DNA of 64,000 bases from Streptomyces sp. NBC_01803 (GCF_035917415.1 NZ_CP109073.1:1843001-1907000); one strand, 5' to 3'; shown: positions 1 through 8,681, counted from the first letter of the stretch. Translations and numbers: made by a program. Notes: generated by a model from the sequence alone, not told the origin.

Positions 1-529
1 CCGCCACGCCCTGCCGGGTGGAGGGCAGCTGCTGCTTCTCGCCGTAGACCCGCTTGGGGTTCTCGCCCAGGGCGCTCTTCACGCTCACCGGCTGCCGGAT
101 CAGCATCTCGTCGACGCTGCGCCCCCAGCACTTCACGGCGACGGTCTGGCCGCCTATCGGGTTCCCCGAGCCGGGCTTGATGACCGCGCTGGTGACGCCG
201 CCGGCGAGGGCGTCGGCGAAGCCGGTGTCGGCGGGGTTGATGGCGTCCAGCGCGCGCAGCCGGGCGCCGTTGGGGTCGGTCATCTCGTTGGTGTCCTGCC
301 CGGCCCAGCCCTCGGCCTCCTCGTGGACGCCGAGGTGGCCGTGCGCCTCGACGAACCCGGGCAGCACCCACGCCCCGGCGGCGTCCACGACGGGCACGCC
401 CGCCGGCACACCGACCCGCTCGTCCGGGCCGACGGCGGCGATCCTGCCGCCGAGGACCAGCACGGTGCCCTTCTCGACGGGTTCGCCGTCGACGGGCACC
501 ACGCGGCCGGATCTGATCGCGATATCCAT
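1..529 (-). CDS. Amidohydrolase (imidazolonepropionase-like), N-terminal part
   Basis: The first 176 residues of a metal-dependent amidohydrolase are present; the gene runs off the left edge. It begins MDIAIRSGRVVPVDGEPV, the small beta-sandwich typical of the superfamily. The metal-binding HxH follows in LPGFVEAHGHLG (His63 and His65), where the TIM barrel begins. A GGVTSAVIKPGSGNPIGGQ stretch is typical of the imidazolonepropionase/adenine-deaminase-like subgroup. Substrate cannot be told from this fragment. The ATG at 527-529 is the only start that keeps the whole N-terminal domain. It reads away from the NACHT gene, leaving about 11 bases between that gene's stop and this start, so the two may be cotranscribed. 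Confidence 0.85.
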   Translation of the reverse strand, partial: MDIAIRSGRVVPVDGEPVEKGTVLVLGGRIAAVGPDERVGVPAGVPVVDAAGAWVLPGFVEAHGHLGVHEEAEGWAGQDTNEMTDPNGARLRALDAINPADTGFADALAGGVTSAVIKPGSGNPIGGQTVAVKCWGRSVDEMLIRQPVSVKSALGENPKRVYGEKQQLPSTRQGVA

Positions 530-540
530 GGCCAGGGAAC

Positions 541-2874
541 CTATCCCACCGGCCCGCCGGGCCTGCCACGGGATGCCACCCGGCGCTGCACGCCGATGTG
601 GCGGAACTGATAGAAGGCCCCGGCCTGGCGCAGCACACCGCGCCGCTCGTGCGCGTCGGCGAGGAAGTCCATCAGCCGGAACGGCAGCCGGTGGCGCAGC
701 GTCAGATAGCACCGCGCCACGGTGAACGCGCCCCACGCGCCCTGTCCCCAGGCGGGCACCAGCCCCACCGCGGTCCCGATCCCGGCACCGGCCAGCGCGC
801 TGACCACCACCGCGAAGACGACGCCACGCGCCGGGTCGTCCGCCGCCTCGTGCACCAGGCCGCCGAGCACGCCGCCGGTGACCGTGCCCGCGCCGCCCAC
901 CACCCCGATCAGGCGGAAGAAGATCCGCCGGTCCTGCGCGAGCAGTGTGCGCGGTCCGACGGCGGTGGCGATGTCCGCCGAACCGGCCCGCCAGCCGTTG
1001 GTGACGCCGAACGTCAGCCCGCACAGGCCGCCGATGGGCAGCCCGATGGCCGGTCCGAACGCGACCGTCGCCCCCAGCCCGCCGGTCAGCCCGATCGCGA
1101 CGCCGCCCCAGCTCCACGCCCAGCGGATCCGCACGGCCGGGCCGCTACCCGGCGGGCCGAAGGTGAGGCCGGTCAGCAGCCCGCAGACCACCCCGACCAG
1201 CAAGCCCCGCTCCCGGCCCAGCGCCGGCCAGGCCAGCACCCAGCCCAGCACCCCGGCGGCCAGCCAGTGGACGTCCCAGATCCAGCCGGGCGCCCTGCCG
1301 CCGAGGGCGGTCCGCAGGGGTCCGTACAGCCTGCCGACCAGGGCGTTGCCGAGCACGAACAGCGTGACGCCCGTGACGGCGGCCCACGGCGGCAGCCCGG
1401 CGTCCCCGAGGAGCGTCTGTAGCACCCCCTGCACCAGACAGAGCGCGCCGAGCCCCAGCAGCAGCCCGCCGACCGCCTCGACGGCCAGCCGGGGCAGGGG
1501 GCCGGGCGCGGCCCGGCGCAGCTCCCACCAGGCGAGGTCGGTGGTGCCGCGCAGGTTGTCCTGGAGGTTGCGGGCCAGCAGCCCGAGCGCCTCCCCGGCC
1601 CGGCCCGGCGACCAGCGCGCGGGCCGGTCGGGGTGCGGGCGGTAGGCGGAGGGGATGAAGGCGTCGTAGAGGTGGACGCGGACGGCGTCGGCATCGGGCA
1701 GCAGGCCGGTGTCGCACAGCGTGGCCGGATCCGGCAGCGCCGTGATCCCCTCGCCGGGGCGGGGGTTGTAGACGCGGCCGGCCAGCGAGACGGTCAGCGG
1801 GGTACTGAGCGCCCGGGCCACCGGCAGGCCGGTGCCCAGCGCGCCGATCACCGGCTCCCAGCGGGCGGCCGAGTCCGTTCCCACGCCGCCGGCCGCCCGG
1901 CGCAGATAGGCGGCGACGGTGCCGGGCGTGAGCGGCAGCAGCTCGATCCCGGCGGCGCCGGCGAGGCGGACCGGCAGTCCGGCCGGCGGGTCGGTCACCG
2001 CCCGGTACTCGGCGGTGCGGCTGGACAGCACCAAGCCCTGGCCGGGCAGCAGCTGTCTGCTGACGCGGTCCAGGGCGGTGGCCCGGACGGCGTCGGGCAG
2101 CTCGTCGAAGCCGTCGAGAACGGGCAGCACGCGGTGGGTGTCCAGCAGGACGCGGGCCCTGGTCCGTTCGGTCCCGTCCGGCACGCGGTTCTCCAGGCCG
2201 CGGTAGTCGGTCGCCAGCCGGCCCGCCAGCCAGGTGAAGAGGTCCTGATCCTCCTGGAGCGGGTTCCAGGAGGCGAGCGGGACCAGCACGGGCACCGGGG
2301 GCGGGCCCTCCTCTTTCCCGGCCCGCTCGCGCTCGTCGAGCAGCGCCAGCACCAGGCTGATCAGCAGCGTGGTCTTGCCCGCGCCCGGGGCGCCGAGCAC
2401 GACCAGCCGGCGCGTGGCGATCCGGCGGATGAGGAGGTCCGCGATCTGGGCGCCCTCACCGGTGAGATGGCCGGGCTCGTCGGCCCAGCCGTCCGGGTCG
2501 GACGCCGGGCGGACCGGCCAGCCCGCCACCTGGGTCCGCAGCGCGCCGACCGGATCGGCCAGCGCCTCGGAGGCGGCGCGCCAGGCGACCGACAACGGAT
2601 AGGGGTCGTTGTCGCCCCGCAGGCCGTACTCCTTCTCCCACTGCCGCCGCACCTCCGTGGCCAGGCGCTCGGTCACCTCGTCGAGCGTCGGGACCCGCTC
2701 GCCGGTCTTCAGGGTGACCCAGCCGTGGAAGACGGAGCCCAGGTTGGGCAGCAGCGCGATCAGCGCGGCCGAGACGCCGAGATCGCTCCGATGGGCGAGC
2801 CACACCGTCGCGGTGATGCTGCCGGCCGCGATCGCGGCGTACATCCACGTATAGCGCGCGAGTGCCGACGGCAT
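541..2874 (-). CDS. NACHT-domain NTPase with membrane-spanning C-terminus
   Basis: A 777-residue STAND-type NTPase. The Walker A is LGAPGAGKTTLL (about residues 160-171) and the Walker B is VLPVLDGFDELP (about 249-260), with the D-G-F-D-E pattern characteristic of NACHT modules. A hydrophobic segment lies near residues 10-30. The C-terminal 250 residues are a run of Gly/Leu/Val-rich membrane helices, not leucine-rich repeats. The frame is open upstream to a TTG, but the ATG at 2874 is preceded by a G-rich Shine-Dalgarno (GGTGGGG) and begins a plausible N-terminus. Bacterial NACHT proteins include antiphage sensors, but this membrane-ended type is common in Streptomyces and its role is unknown. 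Defence is only an inference. Confidence 0.85.
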   Translation of the reverse strand: MPSALARYTWMYAAIAAGSITATVWLAHRSDLGVSAALIALLPNLGSVFHGWVTLKTGERVPTLDEVTERLATEVRRQWEKEYGLRGDNDPYPLSVAWRAASEALADPVGALRTQVAGWPVRPASDPDGWADEPGHLTGEGAQIADLLIRRIATRRLVVLGAPGAGKTTLLISLVLALLDERERAGKEEGPPPVPVLVPLASWNPLQEDQDLFTWLAGRLATDYRGLENRVPDGTERTRARVLLDTHRVLPVLDGFDELPDAVRATALDRVSRQLLPGQGLVLSSRTAEYRAVTDPPAGLPVRLAGAAGIELLPLTPGTVAAYLRRAAGGVGTDSAARWEPVIGALGTGLPVARALSTPLTVSLAGRVYNPRPGEGITALPDPATLCDTGLLPDADAVRVHLYDAFIPSAYRPHPDRPARWSPGRAGEALGLLARNLQDNLRGTTDLAWWELRRAAPGPLPRLAVEAVGGLLLGLGALCLVQGVLQTLLGDAGLPPWAAVTGVTLFVLGNALVGRLYGPLRTALGGRAPGWIWDVHWLAAGVLGWVLAWPALGRERGLLVGVVCGLLTGLTFGPPGSGPAVRIRWAWSWGGVAIGLTGGLGATVAFGPAIGLPIGGLCGLTFGVTNGWRAGSADIATAVGPRTLLAQDRRIFFRLIGVVGGAGTVTGGVLGGLVHEAADDPARGVVFAVVVSALAGAGIGTAVGLVPAWGQGAWGAFTVARCYLTLRHRLPFRLMDFLADAHERRGVLRQAGAFYQFRHIGVQRRVASRGRPGGPVG

Positions 2875-3430
2875 CGCCCCCCACCTGCCCCCCGGAAAAG
2901 TCGCCCCCGCCAACCTACTGGCATCTCAATTGTGCCAAGGCGAACGGGATTTCGACCCTGGAGAGGCGGGATCACCTACGACGCCGCGGCCGTCGTCGGG
3001 CGGATCGACGGCCGGTGGCGCCAGTGGCGCCGACGGCGCCGCGCACCGGCGCCCGCGCTCACGCTCGCCGGGTGGTGGGAGACCGTGGCCCGCGCGGGTC
3101 CGCCCCGCCGACGGGGCCGTCGCCGACATCGGCGGAGCACGGCCACGCGCGTCGCCCATCCGGCTCGCGCTCCCTGGTGACGGCCCCTGCCCCGCGGCGA
3201 CGGGAGCCGCGCATCCGGCCCCCACCCGCCCTACAGACGACCGCGGCCCCCAGCCGTGCTCCCCTTCGTCGTTTCCGTGCCACTCGTCAACTCCTCCAGC
3301 CCCTCGGGCGTCTCACCATACGCGGTATACATACCGCGTATGGTGAGACGCCGGAACGGCCCCGGAGGCTGCGTCGGCGCAGGTGAGGGATTGGTGGGCA
3401 ACCCGTGACGGAGGAGCGCGGTCGGCGCGG
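2875..3430. other. Non-coding interval between NACHT gene and hydrolase gene
   Basis: This is a 556-base gap between the start of the NACHT gene and the end of the hydrolase gene, both on the minus strand. I see no frame with convincing coding character. The only strong structure is the long perfect palindrome at 3307-3352, listed separately. The rest is GC-rich sequence with repeated GGCGCC stretches near 3010-3050. Confidence 0.5.
3307..3352. repeat. 46-bp palindrome (22-bp perfect arms, 2-base centre)
   Basis: Left arm 3307-3328 reads GGCGTCTCACCATACGCGG then TAT. The right arm at 3331-3352 is its exact reverse complement. Only AC separates them. The centre is AT-richer than its surroundings (CGGTATACATACCG). 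It lies 78 bases past the hydrolase stop and about 430 bases before the NACHT start. It could be a transcription terminator for the hydrolase operon, or an operator for a dimeric or tetrameric regulator. It lacks the GC-rich stem and T-run of a standard terminator. Confidence 0.8.
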
Positions 3431-4336
3431 TCAGGCGACCGGGCGCCTGTCGCTGGTCGTGCGGATGAACTCCGCCGCCAGGGCCGTGAGTTCTCCGGCG
3501 CGTTCGATCTGCGGCAGGTGGCCGGTCTCGGGGAAGAGGTGGCCGCGGGCGTGGGGCAGGGCGGCCATGGCCGCGTGGAAGTGACGGGCCGGGAGCACGG
3601 TGTCCGTGTCGCCCCACACCACCAGCGTCGGGACGCGGGCCTCGGCGAGCGCCGTCAGCAGTCGGCGGCGCCAGCCCGGGTAGGTACCAAGGAGGGGGAC
3701 GCCCAGGCTCAGGGCGGTGCCGATGAACGTGGCGCGGAAGTCCGGCTGGCGGCCCACCGTGCCCGCGTGCCGGATCATCTCCTCCGTGGCGTGGGAGGGG
3801 TCGAAGAACAGGTCACGGTTGACCTGGACGCCGGCCCGGCGGGCGCGCGGCCGGAACCGCTTGCCGACGACGGGCGCGGCGGCCAGCACGGCGTAGGTCA
3901 TGGGCAGCACGGAGACGTTGGCCTCGCGGCCGAAGCCCGCGCTGCTCAGCAGCACCAGACCCGCCACCCGCTCGGGATGCGCCACGGCGACGGTCATCGC
4001 GACCGCGCCGCCGAGCGAGTTGCCCAGGAGATACGCCGGGCGCCGCTCGTCCAGCGCGTCGAGCACGCCGATCGCCGCCCGCGCGAAGGCGGCCAGGCGC
4101 GGATGCCCGGGGCGCGCCGGGCGGGCCTTCACGCGCCGGGTCAGCCCGAAGCCGGGCAGGTCCATGCTGATGACGCGGTGGTCGCGCGCGAGCAGGTCGT
4201 GTGCGGGCTGCCAGTCCTCCAGACTGCGCCCGATGCCGTGCAGAAGCAGCACCGGCGGCCCGCTCGCGGGGCCGGACACCCGCACTCGCACGGGTGCCCC
4301 GTCGACATCGAGGTACGTGGCGTCGGCCGCGCTCAT
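3431..4336 (-). CDS. Alpha/beta-fold hydrolase (LipR-like esterase)
   Basis: A 301-residue hydrolase with a complete catalytic set. The oxyanion-hole HGIG is near residue 33, the nucleophile elbow GNSLGG has Ser107, the acid is in WGDTDTVLP (Asp245), and the His is in ETGHLPQIE (His273). There is no signal peptide, so it is probably cytoplasmic. Its ATG overlaps the stop of the upstream monooxygenase gene by 4 bases (ATGA), implying translational coupling. Inferred role: hydrolysis of the ester or lactone made by the coupled Baeyer-Villiger enzyme. Substrate is unknown. Confidence 0.9.
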   Translation of the reverse strand: MSAADATYLDVDGAPVRVRVSGPASGPPVLLLHGIGRSLEDWQPAHDLLARDHRVISMDLPGFGLTRRVKARPARPGHPRLAAFARAAIGVLDALDERRPAYLLGNSLGGAVAMTVAVAHPERVAGLVLLSSAGFGREANVSVLPMTYAVLAAAPVVGKRFRPRARRAGVQVNRDLFFDPSHATEEMIRHAGTVGRQPDFRATFIGTALSLGVPLLGTYPGWRRRLLTALAEARVPTLVVWGDTDTVLPARHFHAAMAALPHARGHLFPETGHLPQIERAGELTALAAEFIRTTSDRRPVA

Positions 4337-5862
4337 CGCCCCGCCTCCACCGGCTCACCGGTGTCGCGCAGAGCGGAGCGCGGCGTGGCCCGGAGCGAGC
4401 GGCGCAGGCTGGTGCGCATCGTGGTGGCGGCGTCCAGCAGGTAGTTCTGCCGCACCTTCCACGGGCCGCGGTCGCCCTGGCGCGGGAAGGCGTCGATGGA
4501 GCGCTGGACGTAGCCGGCGGCGAGGTCGAGCAGCGGGCGCTCGGCCATCTCACGGTCGGGGCTCGGCACCACGGCGGCGTAGCCGTGGCGCTTCATGTGG
4601 TTGAGCACCTTGCAGACCAGCCGCGAGGTGAGGTCGGCGCGCAGTGTCCAGGAGGCGTTGGTGTAGCCGATGCAGACGGCGAAGTTGGGCAGGCCGGTCA
4701 GCATCGCGCCGCGCCACACGAACTGCTTGGACAGATCGACGGCCTGGCCGTCGACACGCGGGGTGATGCCGCCGAAGGCGAGCAGCCGCAGGCCGGTGGC
4801 GGTCACGATGATGTCGGCCGCCAGCACCCGGCCCGACTTCAGCCGGATGCCCTCGGGCACGAACGTGTCGATGTGGTCGGTGACGACGTCCGCCTTCCCC
4901 TTCCGGATCGTCCGGTACAGGTCCGCGTCCGGGATGGCGCACAGCCGCTGGTCCCACGGGTCGTAGGAGGGCGTGAAGTGCTCGCGGACGATCTCCGGGT
5001 CCTTGAGGAAACGGACGGCCAGCTTGCCCAGGAATTTGCGGGCGGTGTCGGGGCGCCGGCGGCACAGCTGGTAGATGCCGGTGGAGATCAGGATGTTCTT
5101 GGTCCGGATGACCCGGTGCGCGGCGTTCGGCGGCAGGGCGGCGCGGAGCCGGTCGGCCACCTTGTCCCGGCTGGGCAGGGGGGTGATCCAGGTCGGCGAG
5201 CGCTGGAGCATCGTGACGTGCGCGGCGTCCCGCGCCATCGACGGCACGAGGGTCACGGCGGTGGCCCCGCTGCCGATGACGACGACGCGCTTGCCCGCGT
5301 ACGACAGGTCCTCCGGCCAGAACTGGGGATGCACGATGGTGCCGGTGAACAGCTCGGCACCGGGGAAGTCCGGCGAGTGGCCCTGGTCGTAGTCGTAGTA
5401 GCCCGCGCAGGAGTAGACGAAGTCACAGGTGAGGGTGCGCTGTTCGACCTGCCCGGTGCCGTCGGTCCGTTCGACCGTCAACGTCCATCGGGCGTTGTGC
5501 GACGACCAGTCGGCCGCGACGACCTTGGTGCGGTAGTGGATGTGCCGGTCGATGCCGGACTCCCGGGCCGTCTCCTCGATGTACCGCAGGATCGACGCGC
5601 CGTCGGCGATCGACTTCTCCCCCTGCCACGGCTTGAACGGGTAGCCGAGGGTGAACATGTCGGAGTCCGAGCGGATGCCGGGGTAGCGGAAGAGGTCCCA
5701 TGTCCCGCCCATCGCCGCCCTGGCCTCCAGGACCGCGTAGGACCGGTCGGGACACTCGGTCCGCATGCGGTGGGCCGCGCCGATGCCGGACAGTCCGGCG
5801 CCGACGATCACGACGTCGATGTGTTCAGGGAGCGGCGGGGCAGTGCCGGGGGAATGTGCCAT
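4333..5862 (-). CDS. Flavin-dependent Baeyer-Villiger monooxygenase (EthA/MymA-like)
   Basis: About 509 residues. The FAD Rossmann motif is VVIVGAGLSGIGAA near residue 17. GGTWDLFRYPGIRSDSDM and the NAD(P)H motif VVVIGSGATAV follow. Between them, FTGTIVHPQFWP matches the Baeyer-Villiger fingerprint FxGxxxHxxxW. Similarity to mycobacterial EthA/MymA runs along the whole length (for example GYTNASWTLRADLTSRLVCKVL). It inserts an oxygen next to a carbonyl to make an ester. I chose the ATG at 5862 (MAHSPGTAPP), though 5874 is also possible. The longest frame would start inside the divergent regulator gene. Confidence 0.92.
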   Translation of the reverse strand: MAHSPGTAPPLPEHIDVVIVGAGLSGIGAAHRMRTECPDRSYAVLEARAAMGGTWDLFRYPGIRSDSDMFTLGYPFKPWQGEKSIADGASILRYIEETARESGIDRHIHYRTKVVAADWSSHNARWTLTVERTDGTGQVEQRTLTCDFVYSCAGYYDYDQGHSPDFPGAELFTGTIVHPQFWPEDLSYAGKRVVVIGSGATAVTLVPSMARDAAHVTMLQRSPTWITPLPSRDKVADRLRAALPPNAAHRVIRTKNILISTGIYQLCRRRPDTARKFLGKLAVRFLKDPEIVREHFTPSYDPWDQRLCAIPDADLYRTIRKGKADVVTDHIDTFVPEGIRLKSGRVLAADIIVTATGLRLLAFGGITPRVDGQAVDLSKQFVWRGAMLTGLPNFAVCIGYTNASWTLRADLTSRLVCKVLNHMKRHGYAAVVPSPDREMAERPLLDLAAGYVQRSIDAFPRQGDRGPWKVRQNYLLDAATTMRTSLRRSLRATPRSALRDTGEPVEAGR

Positions 5863-5932
5863 GGGTCCCAGCATGGGGAAGTTCACGGCCCGGCTCTTGA
5901 CGTCGCACGACAACCGCTTGACCCTGGACGAC

Positions 5933-6925
5933 ATGTCGGTGATCAGATCGGCGGGGCTGCGGGGCTTCCGCGTGACCGTGACGGAGCTCGGCGGTGACGC
6001 CGAGGACTATGCCGCGCGGGCCGGCCTGCCAGTGGCCGCGCTCGACGCGGACGACCTGATGGTGCCCGAGGAGGCCCTCGCGAGGGTGCTGGAGATCGCG
6101 GCCCGGGACCTCGGCCACCCCGACCTGGGCCTACGGATCGCGGCCCGCCAGGACCTGGGCCTGCTGGGCGCGCTGGCCCTGGCGATCCAGAGTTCGGCGA
6201 CGGTCGCCGACGCCCTGGAGTGCACCTCCCGCTACCTGTTCGTCCACGCGCGGTCGCTCAGTCTCAGCGTCGAACCCGACCCCTACGGCGCGCCCGGGAT
6301 CGCCGCCCTGCGCTACGGCCTGCGGCCGGGGCTGCCCGCGCCCGTCCAGGGCACCGACCTCGGCCTCGGCTTCCTGCACCGCGCCATCCTCTACCTCGTC
6401 GGCCCGTACGGTCTGCGCGGCGTCGAGCTGCCCTACCGGCCGCCCGCGCCGCTGCCGGTGTACGAGCAGTTCTTCGGCACCCAGGTCAGGATCGGCCGCC
6501 CGGCGGCCATGCTCCGCGTGCCCCGGAGCCTCGCCGAACGGTCGCTCAGCCGGGGCGACGAGCATCTGCGGCACCTGGCGCTCGCGTTCCTCGCCGAACG
6601 GTCGCGGTCCGACCTCCTCCCCCAGGTCCGCGCGGCGGTCCGGCAGTCGCTGGGCACCGCGCCACCGGAGATCGGCGCGGTGGCCCGGATGCTCACCGTT
6701 CACCCGCGCACGCTGCAGCGCCGGCTGCGCGCGGAGGGCACGACGTTCGCCGCGATCCTGGACGACGAACGCCGCCGGGCCGCCCGCCGCTACCTCGTCG
6801 GCACGGACCTGCCGCTGAGCCAAGTGGCCGGGCTGCTGGGCCTGTCGGAGCAGTCGGCGCTGACCCGCTGCTGCCGCCGCTGGTGGGGCACGACGCCGAG
6901 CACGGTGCGCCGAGGCGGTGCGTGA
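5933..6925 (+). CDS. AraC-family regulator with arabinose-binding-like domain (VirS-like)
   Basis: A 330-residue regulator. The N-terminal ~200 residues fit the AraC ligand-binding domain found in VirS/OruR-type regulators (VAALDADDLMVPEEALARVLEIAARDLGHPDLGLRIA). The C-terminal AraC DNA-binding domain carries two helix-turn-helices (IGAVARMLTVHPRTLQRRLRAEG and LPLSQVAGLLGLSEQSALTRCCRRWWG). The ATG at 5933 (MSVIRSAGLRGF) fits the usual length. Upstream in-frame codons would extend into the divergent monooxygenase gene. Only about 70 bases separate the two starts, so autoregulation and control of the monooxygenase operon from that interval are likely. Confidence 0.9.
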   Translation: MSVIRSAGLRGFRVTVTELGGDAEDYAARAGLPVAALDADDLMVPEEALARVLEIAARDLGHPDLGLRIAARQDLGLLGALALAIQSSATVADALECTSRYLFVHARSLSLSVEPDPYGAPGIAALRYGLRPGLPAPVQGTDLGLGFLHRAILYLVGPYGLRGVELPYRPPAPLPVYEQFFGTQVRIGRPAAMLRVPRSLAERSLSRGDEHLRHLALAFLAERSRSDLLPQVRAAVRQSLGTAPPEIGAVARMLTVHPRTLQRRLRAEGTTFAAILDDERRRAARRYLVGTDLPLSQVAGLLGLSEQSALTRCCRRWWGTTPSTVRRGGA

Positions 6926-7031
6926 GCGGTAAAGGTGTCGTACAAGGGCGAAAATCGGGTGCGACGGGACACATCATCCCGGCCTCCGGGGCCTTAGATT
7001 GGCTGGCCACACCACGGTCCGAAGGAGCACC

Positions 7032-7904
7032 ATGGCCACGCTCGATCGATACGAATTCACCGGCGGCACCGCCGTTCTGACCGGCGCCGCGAGCGGCATC
7101 GGTGAACACATGGCGCACGGCCTCGCCGCCCGGGGCAGCGATCTGGTCCTCGTGGACCGCGACGCCGAACGCCTCGCCGCCGTCGCCGCCGGGATACGCG
7201 CGACCCGCCCCGACCGCACGGTCGACACCGTGGTGGCGGACCTCGCCGACATCGAGGCGCTCAAGGCCACGGCGGCGGGGATAGCCGAGGCCCACCCCCG
7301 GATCACGCTGCTCATCAACAACGCGGGGGTCGCGCTGGGCGGCCAGTTCGACCAGGTCTCGGCCGAGGACTTCGACTGGGTGATGGACATCAACTTCCGC
7401 GCGCCCGTGGTGCTGACCCGGCTGCTGCTGCCCCGGCTGACGCAGGAGGCCGGAAGCCACATCGTGAACCTCTCCAGCCTGTTCGGGCTGATCGGGCCGC
7501 CTGGCCAATGCGCCTACTCCGCCAGCAAGTTCGCGCTGCGCGGCTTCAGCGAGGTGCTCCGGCACGAGCTGGCCGACCGGGGGGTCGGCGTCACCACCGT
7601 CCACCCCGGCGGCATCCGCACCCGGATAGCCGAGAACGCCCGGGTGAGCGCCGCCGTGACCGAGGCCGAGGCGCGGCAGGCGCAGGAGGCCGGCGCGAAG
7701 TTCCTGACGTACCCGGCGGACAAGGCCGCCGAACGCATCCTCACCGCGGTCGAGAAGCGCAAGGGCCGCGTTCTGATCGCGCCCAGCGCGGTGTTCTGCG
7801 ACATCCTGGCCCGCCTCTTCCCCGGCGGCTACTTCACCGTGCTGCGCCGGCTGGGATCGTCACCGAAGAAGGAACGGGCGGAGCGGGCGCCGGCCGCGTC
7901 CTGA
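7032..7904 (+). CDS. Short-chain dehydrogenase/reductase (SadH-like)
   Basis: A 290-residue classical SDR. The cofactor motif TGAASGIG is near residue 17 and NNAG near residue 92. The active site has the Ser in NLSS and YSASK (Tyr-x-x-x-Lys). The C-terminus is long and hydrophobic (VLIAPSAVFCDILARLFPGGYFTVLRRL), as in mycobacterial SadH, and could contact membrane or lipid. The start at 7032 is set by GAAGGAG eight bases upstream. It probably oxidises a secondary alcohol to a ketone, which would feed the Baeyer-Villiger enzyme encoded nearby; this is inferred from context. Its stop abuts the stop of the convergent peptidase gene with no intervening base. Confidence 0.9.
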   Translation: MATLDRYEFTGGTAVLTGAASGIGEHMAHGLAARGSDLVLVDRDAERLAAVAAGIRATRPDRTVDTVVADLADIEALKATAAGIAEAHPRITLLINNAGVALGGQFDQVSAEDFDWVMDINFRAPVVLTRLLLPRLTQEAGSHIVNLSSLFGLIGPPGQCAYSASKFALRGFSEVLRHELADRGVGVTTVHPGGIRTRIAENARVSAAVTEAEARQAQEAGAKFLTYPADKAAERILTAVEKRKGRVLIAPSAVFCDILARLFPGGYFTVLRRLGSSPKKERAERAPAAS

Positions 7905-8522
7905 TCACCAACTCGGCTCGCGCACCTGGCCGTAGCCGCCGCCGTGCGGGCGGTCCTCGAAGTGCAGATGCGGCCCGGTGGCGTTGCCCGTCTCCCCCAC
8001 CCGCCCCAGCTCCTGCCCGGCGGTGACCCGCGTGCCGGCGCCGACGCGGCGTGCGGAGAGGTGGCAGTACACGTAGTCGCGGCCGTTGTCGGCGCGCAGG
8101 CCGAGCCACGTGCCGTAGGCACCGCCGTTGTCGTCGGACCACGCGACGGTGCCGTCCCGGACGGCGACGACCTCCGTGCCGGCGGGCGCCGCGTAGTCGT
8201 CCCCGGTGTGGAACCCGGCGGCGTACCGGCTGCTCTCGACGCCGTACCGGTAGGTGACCGAATGCCCCGGCACGGGGGAGGCGACCCGCGCCACGAGCCC
8301 CAGCAGCGCGAAGGTCTTCGGCCCCGGCCGCCCATCGGCCCCGGCCCCCCGCCACCCCTGCGCGCGCTGGAAGGCGACGCAGGCCGCCTTGGTCTGCTCC
8401 CCGAAATACCCGGTGGCCCCGGCGGCGATGGCGTGCCCCTCGGCGATGAGGGCCCGCTGGAACGCGGCGACGCAGGAATCGCGGTTGCCGTACTTCACAT
8501 GCGAGAAATTGACGACGGTCAC
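7905..8522 (-). CDS. M23 metallopeptidase with N-terminal peptidoglycan-binding domain
   Basis: A 205-residue cell-wall hydrolase. Residues about 8-75 form a PG_binding_1-type repeat pair (GNRDSCVAAFQRALIAEGH, then TGYFGEQTKAACVAFQRAQGW). Residues about 85-200 are a LytM/M23 domain with the zinc ligands in HTGDDYAAP (HxxxD) and HLHFE (HxH). The start codon is GTG. There is no signal peptide or membrane segment. That is unusual for a Streptomyces wall hydrolase and more like a phage or tailocin lysin, or a protein released by lysis or a type VI/VII-like route. It cleaves peptide cross-bridges if active. Confidence 0.88.
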   Translation of the reverse strand: MTVVNFSHVKYGNRDSCVAAFQRALIAEGHAIAAGATGYFGEQTKAACVAFQRAQGWRGAGADGRPGPKTFALLGLVARVASPVPGHSVTYRYGVESSRYAAGFHTGDDYAAPAGTEVVAVRDGTVAWSDDNGGAYGTWLGLRADNGRDYVYCHLSARRVGAGTRVTAGQELGRVGETGNATGPHLHFEDRPHGGGYGQVREPSW

Positions 8523-8681
8523 GGCGAGCCCCCCGCTGCCCCGATGAACGGCCTTGTCTCAGACCAGATTCGCGCACCACGGTCACAGAGACGTCACCGT
8601 CATGCACACATCAGATGACGCCCCGGCTCCTCGACGGCGAGCAGCCGCGTCGGCCCCGGCTTCACCGGACGGCGGCGTGGT

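Noticed and set aside
598..3180. Long open frames on the plus strand opposite the NACHT gene
   Set aside because: They have Arg/Pro/Gly-rich translations without domains and mirror the high-GC coding of the minus-strand gene.
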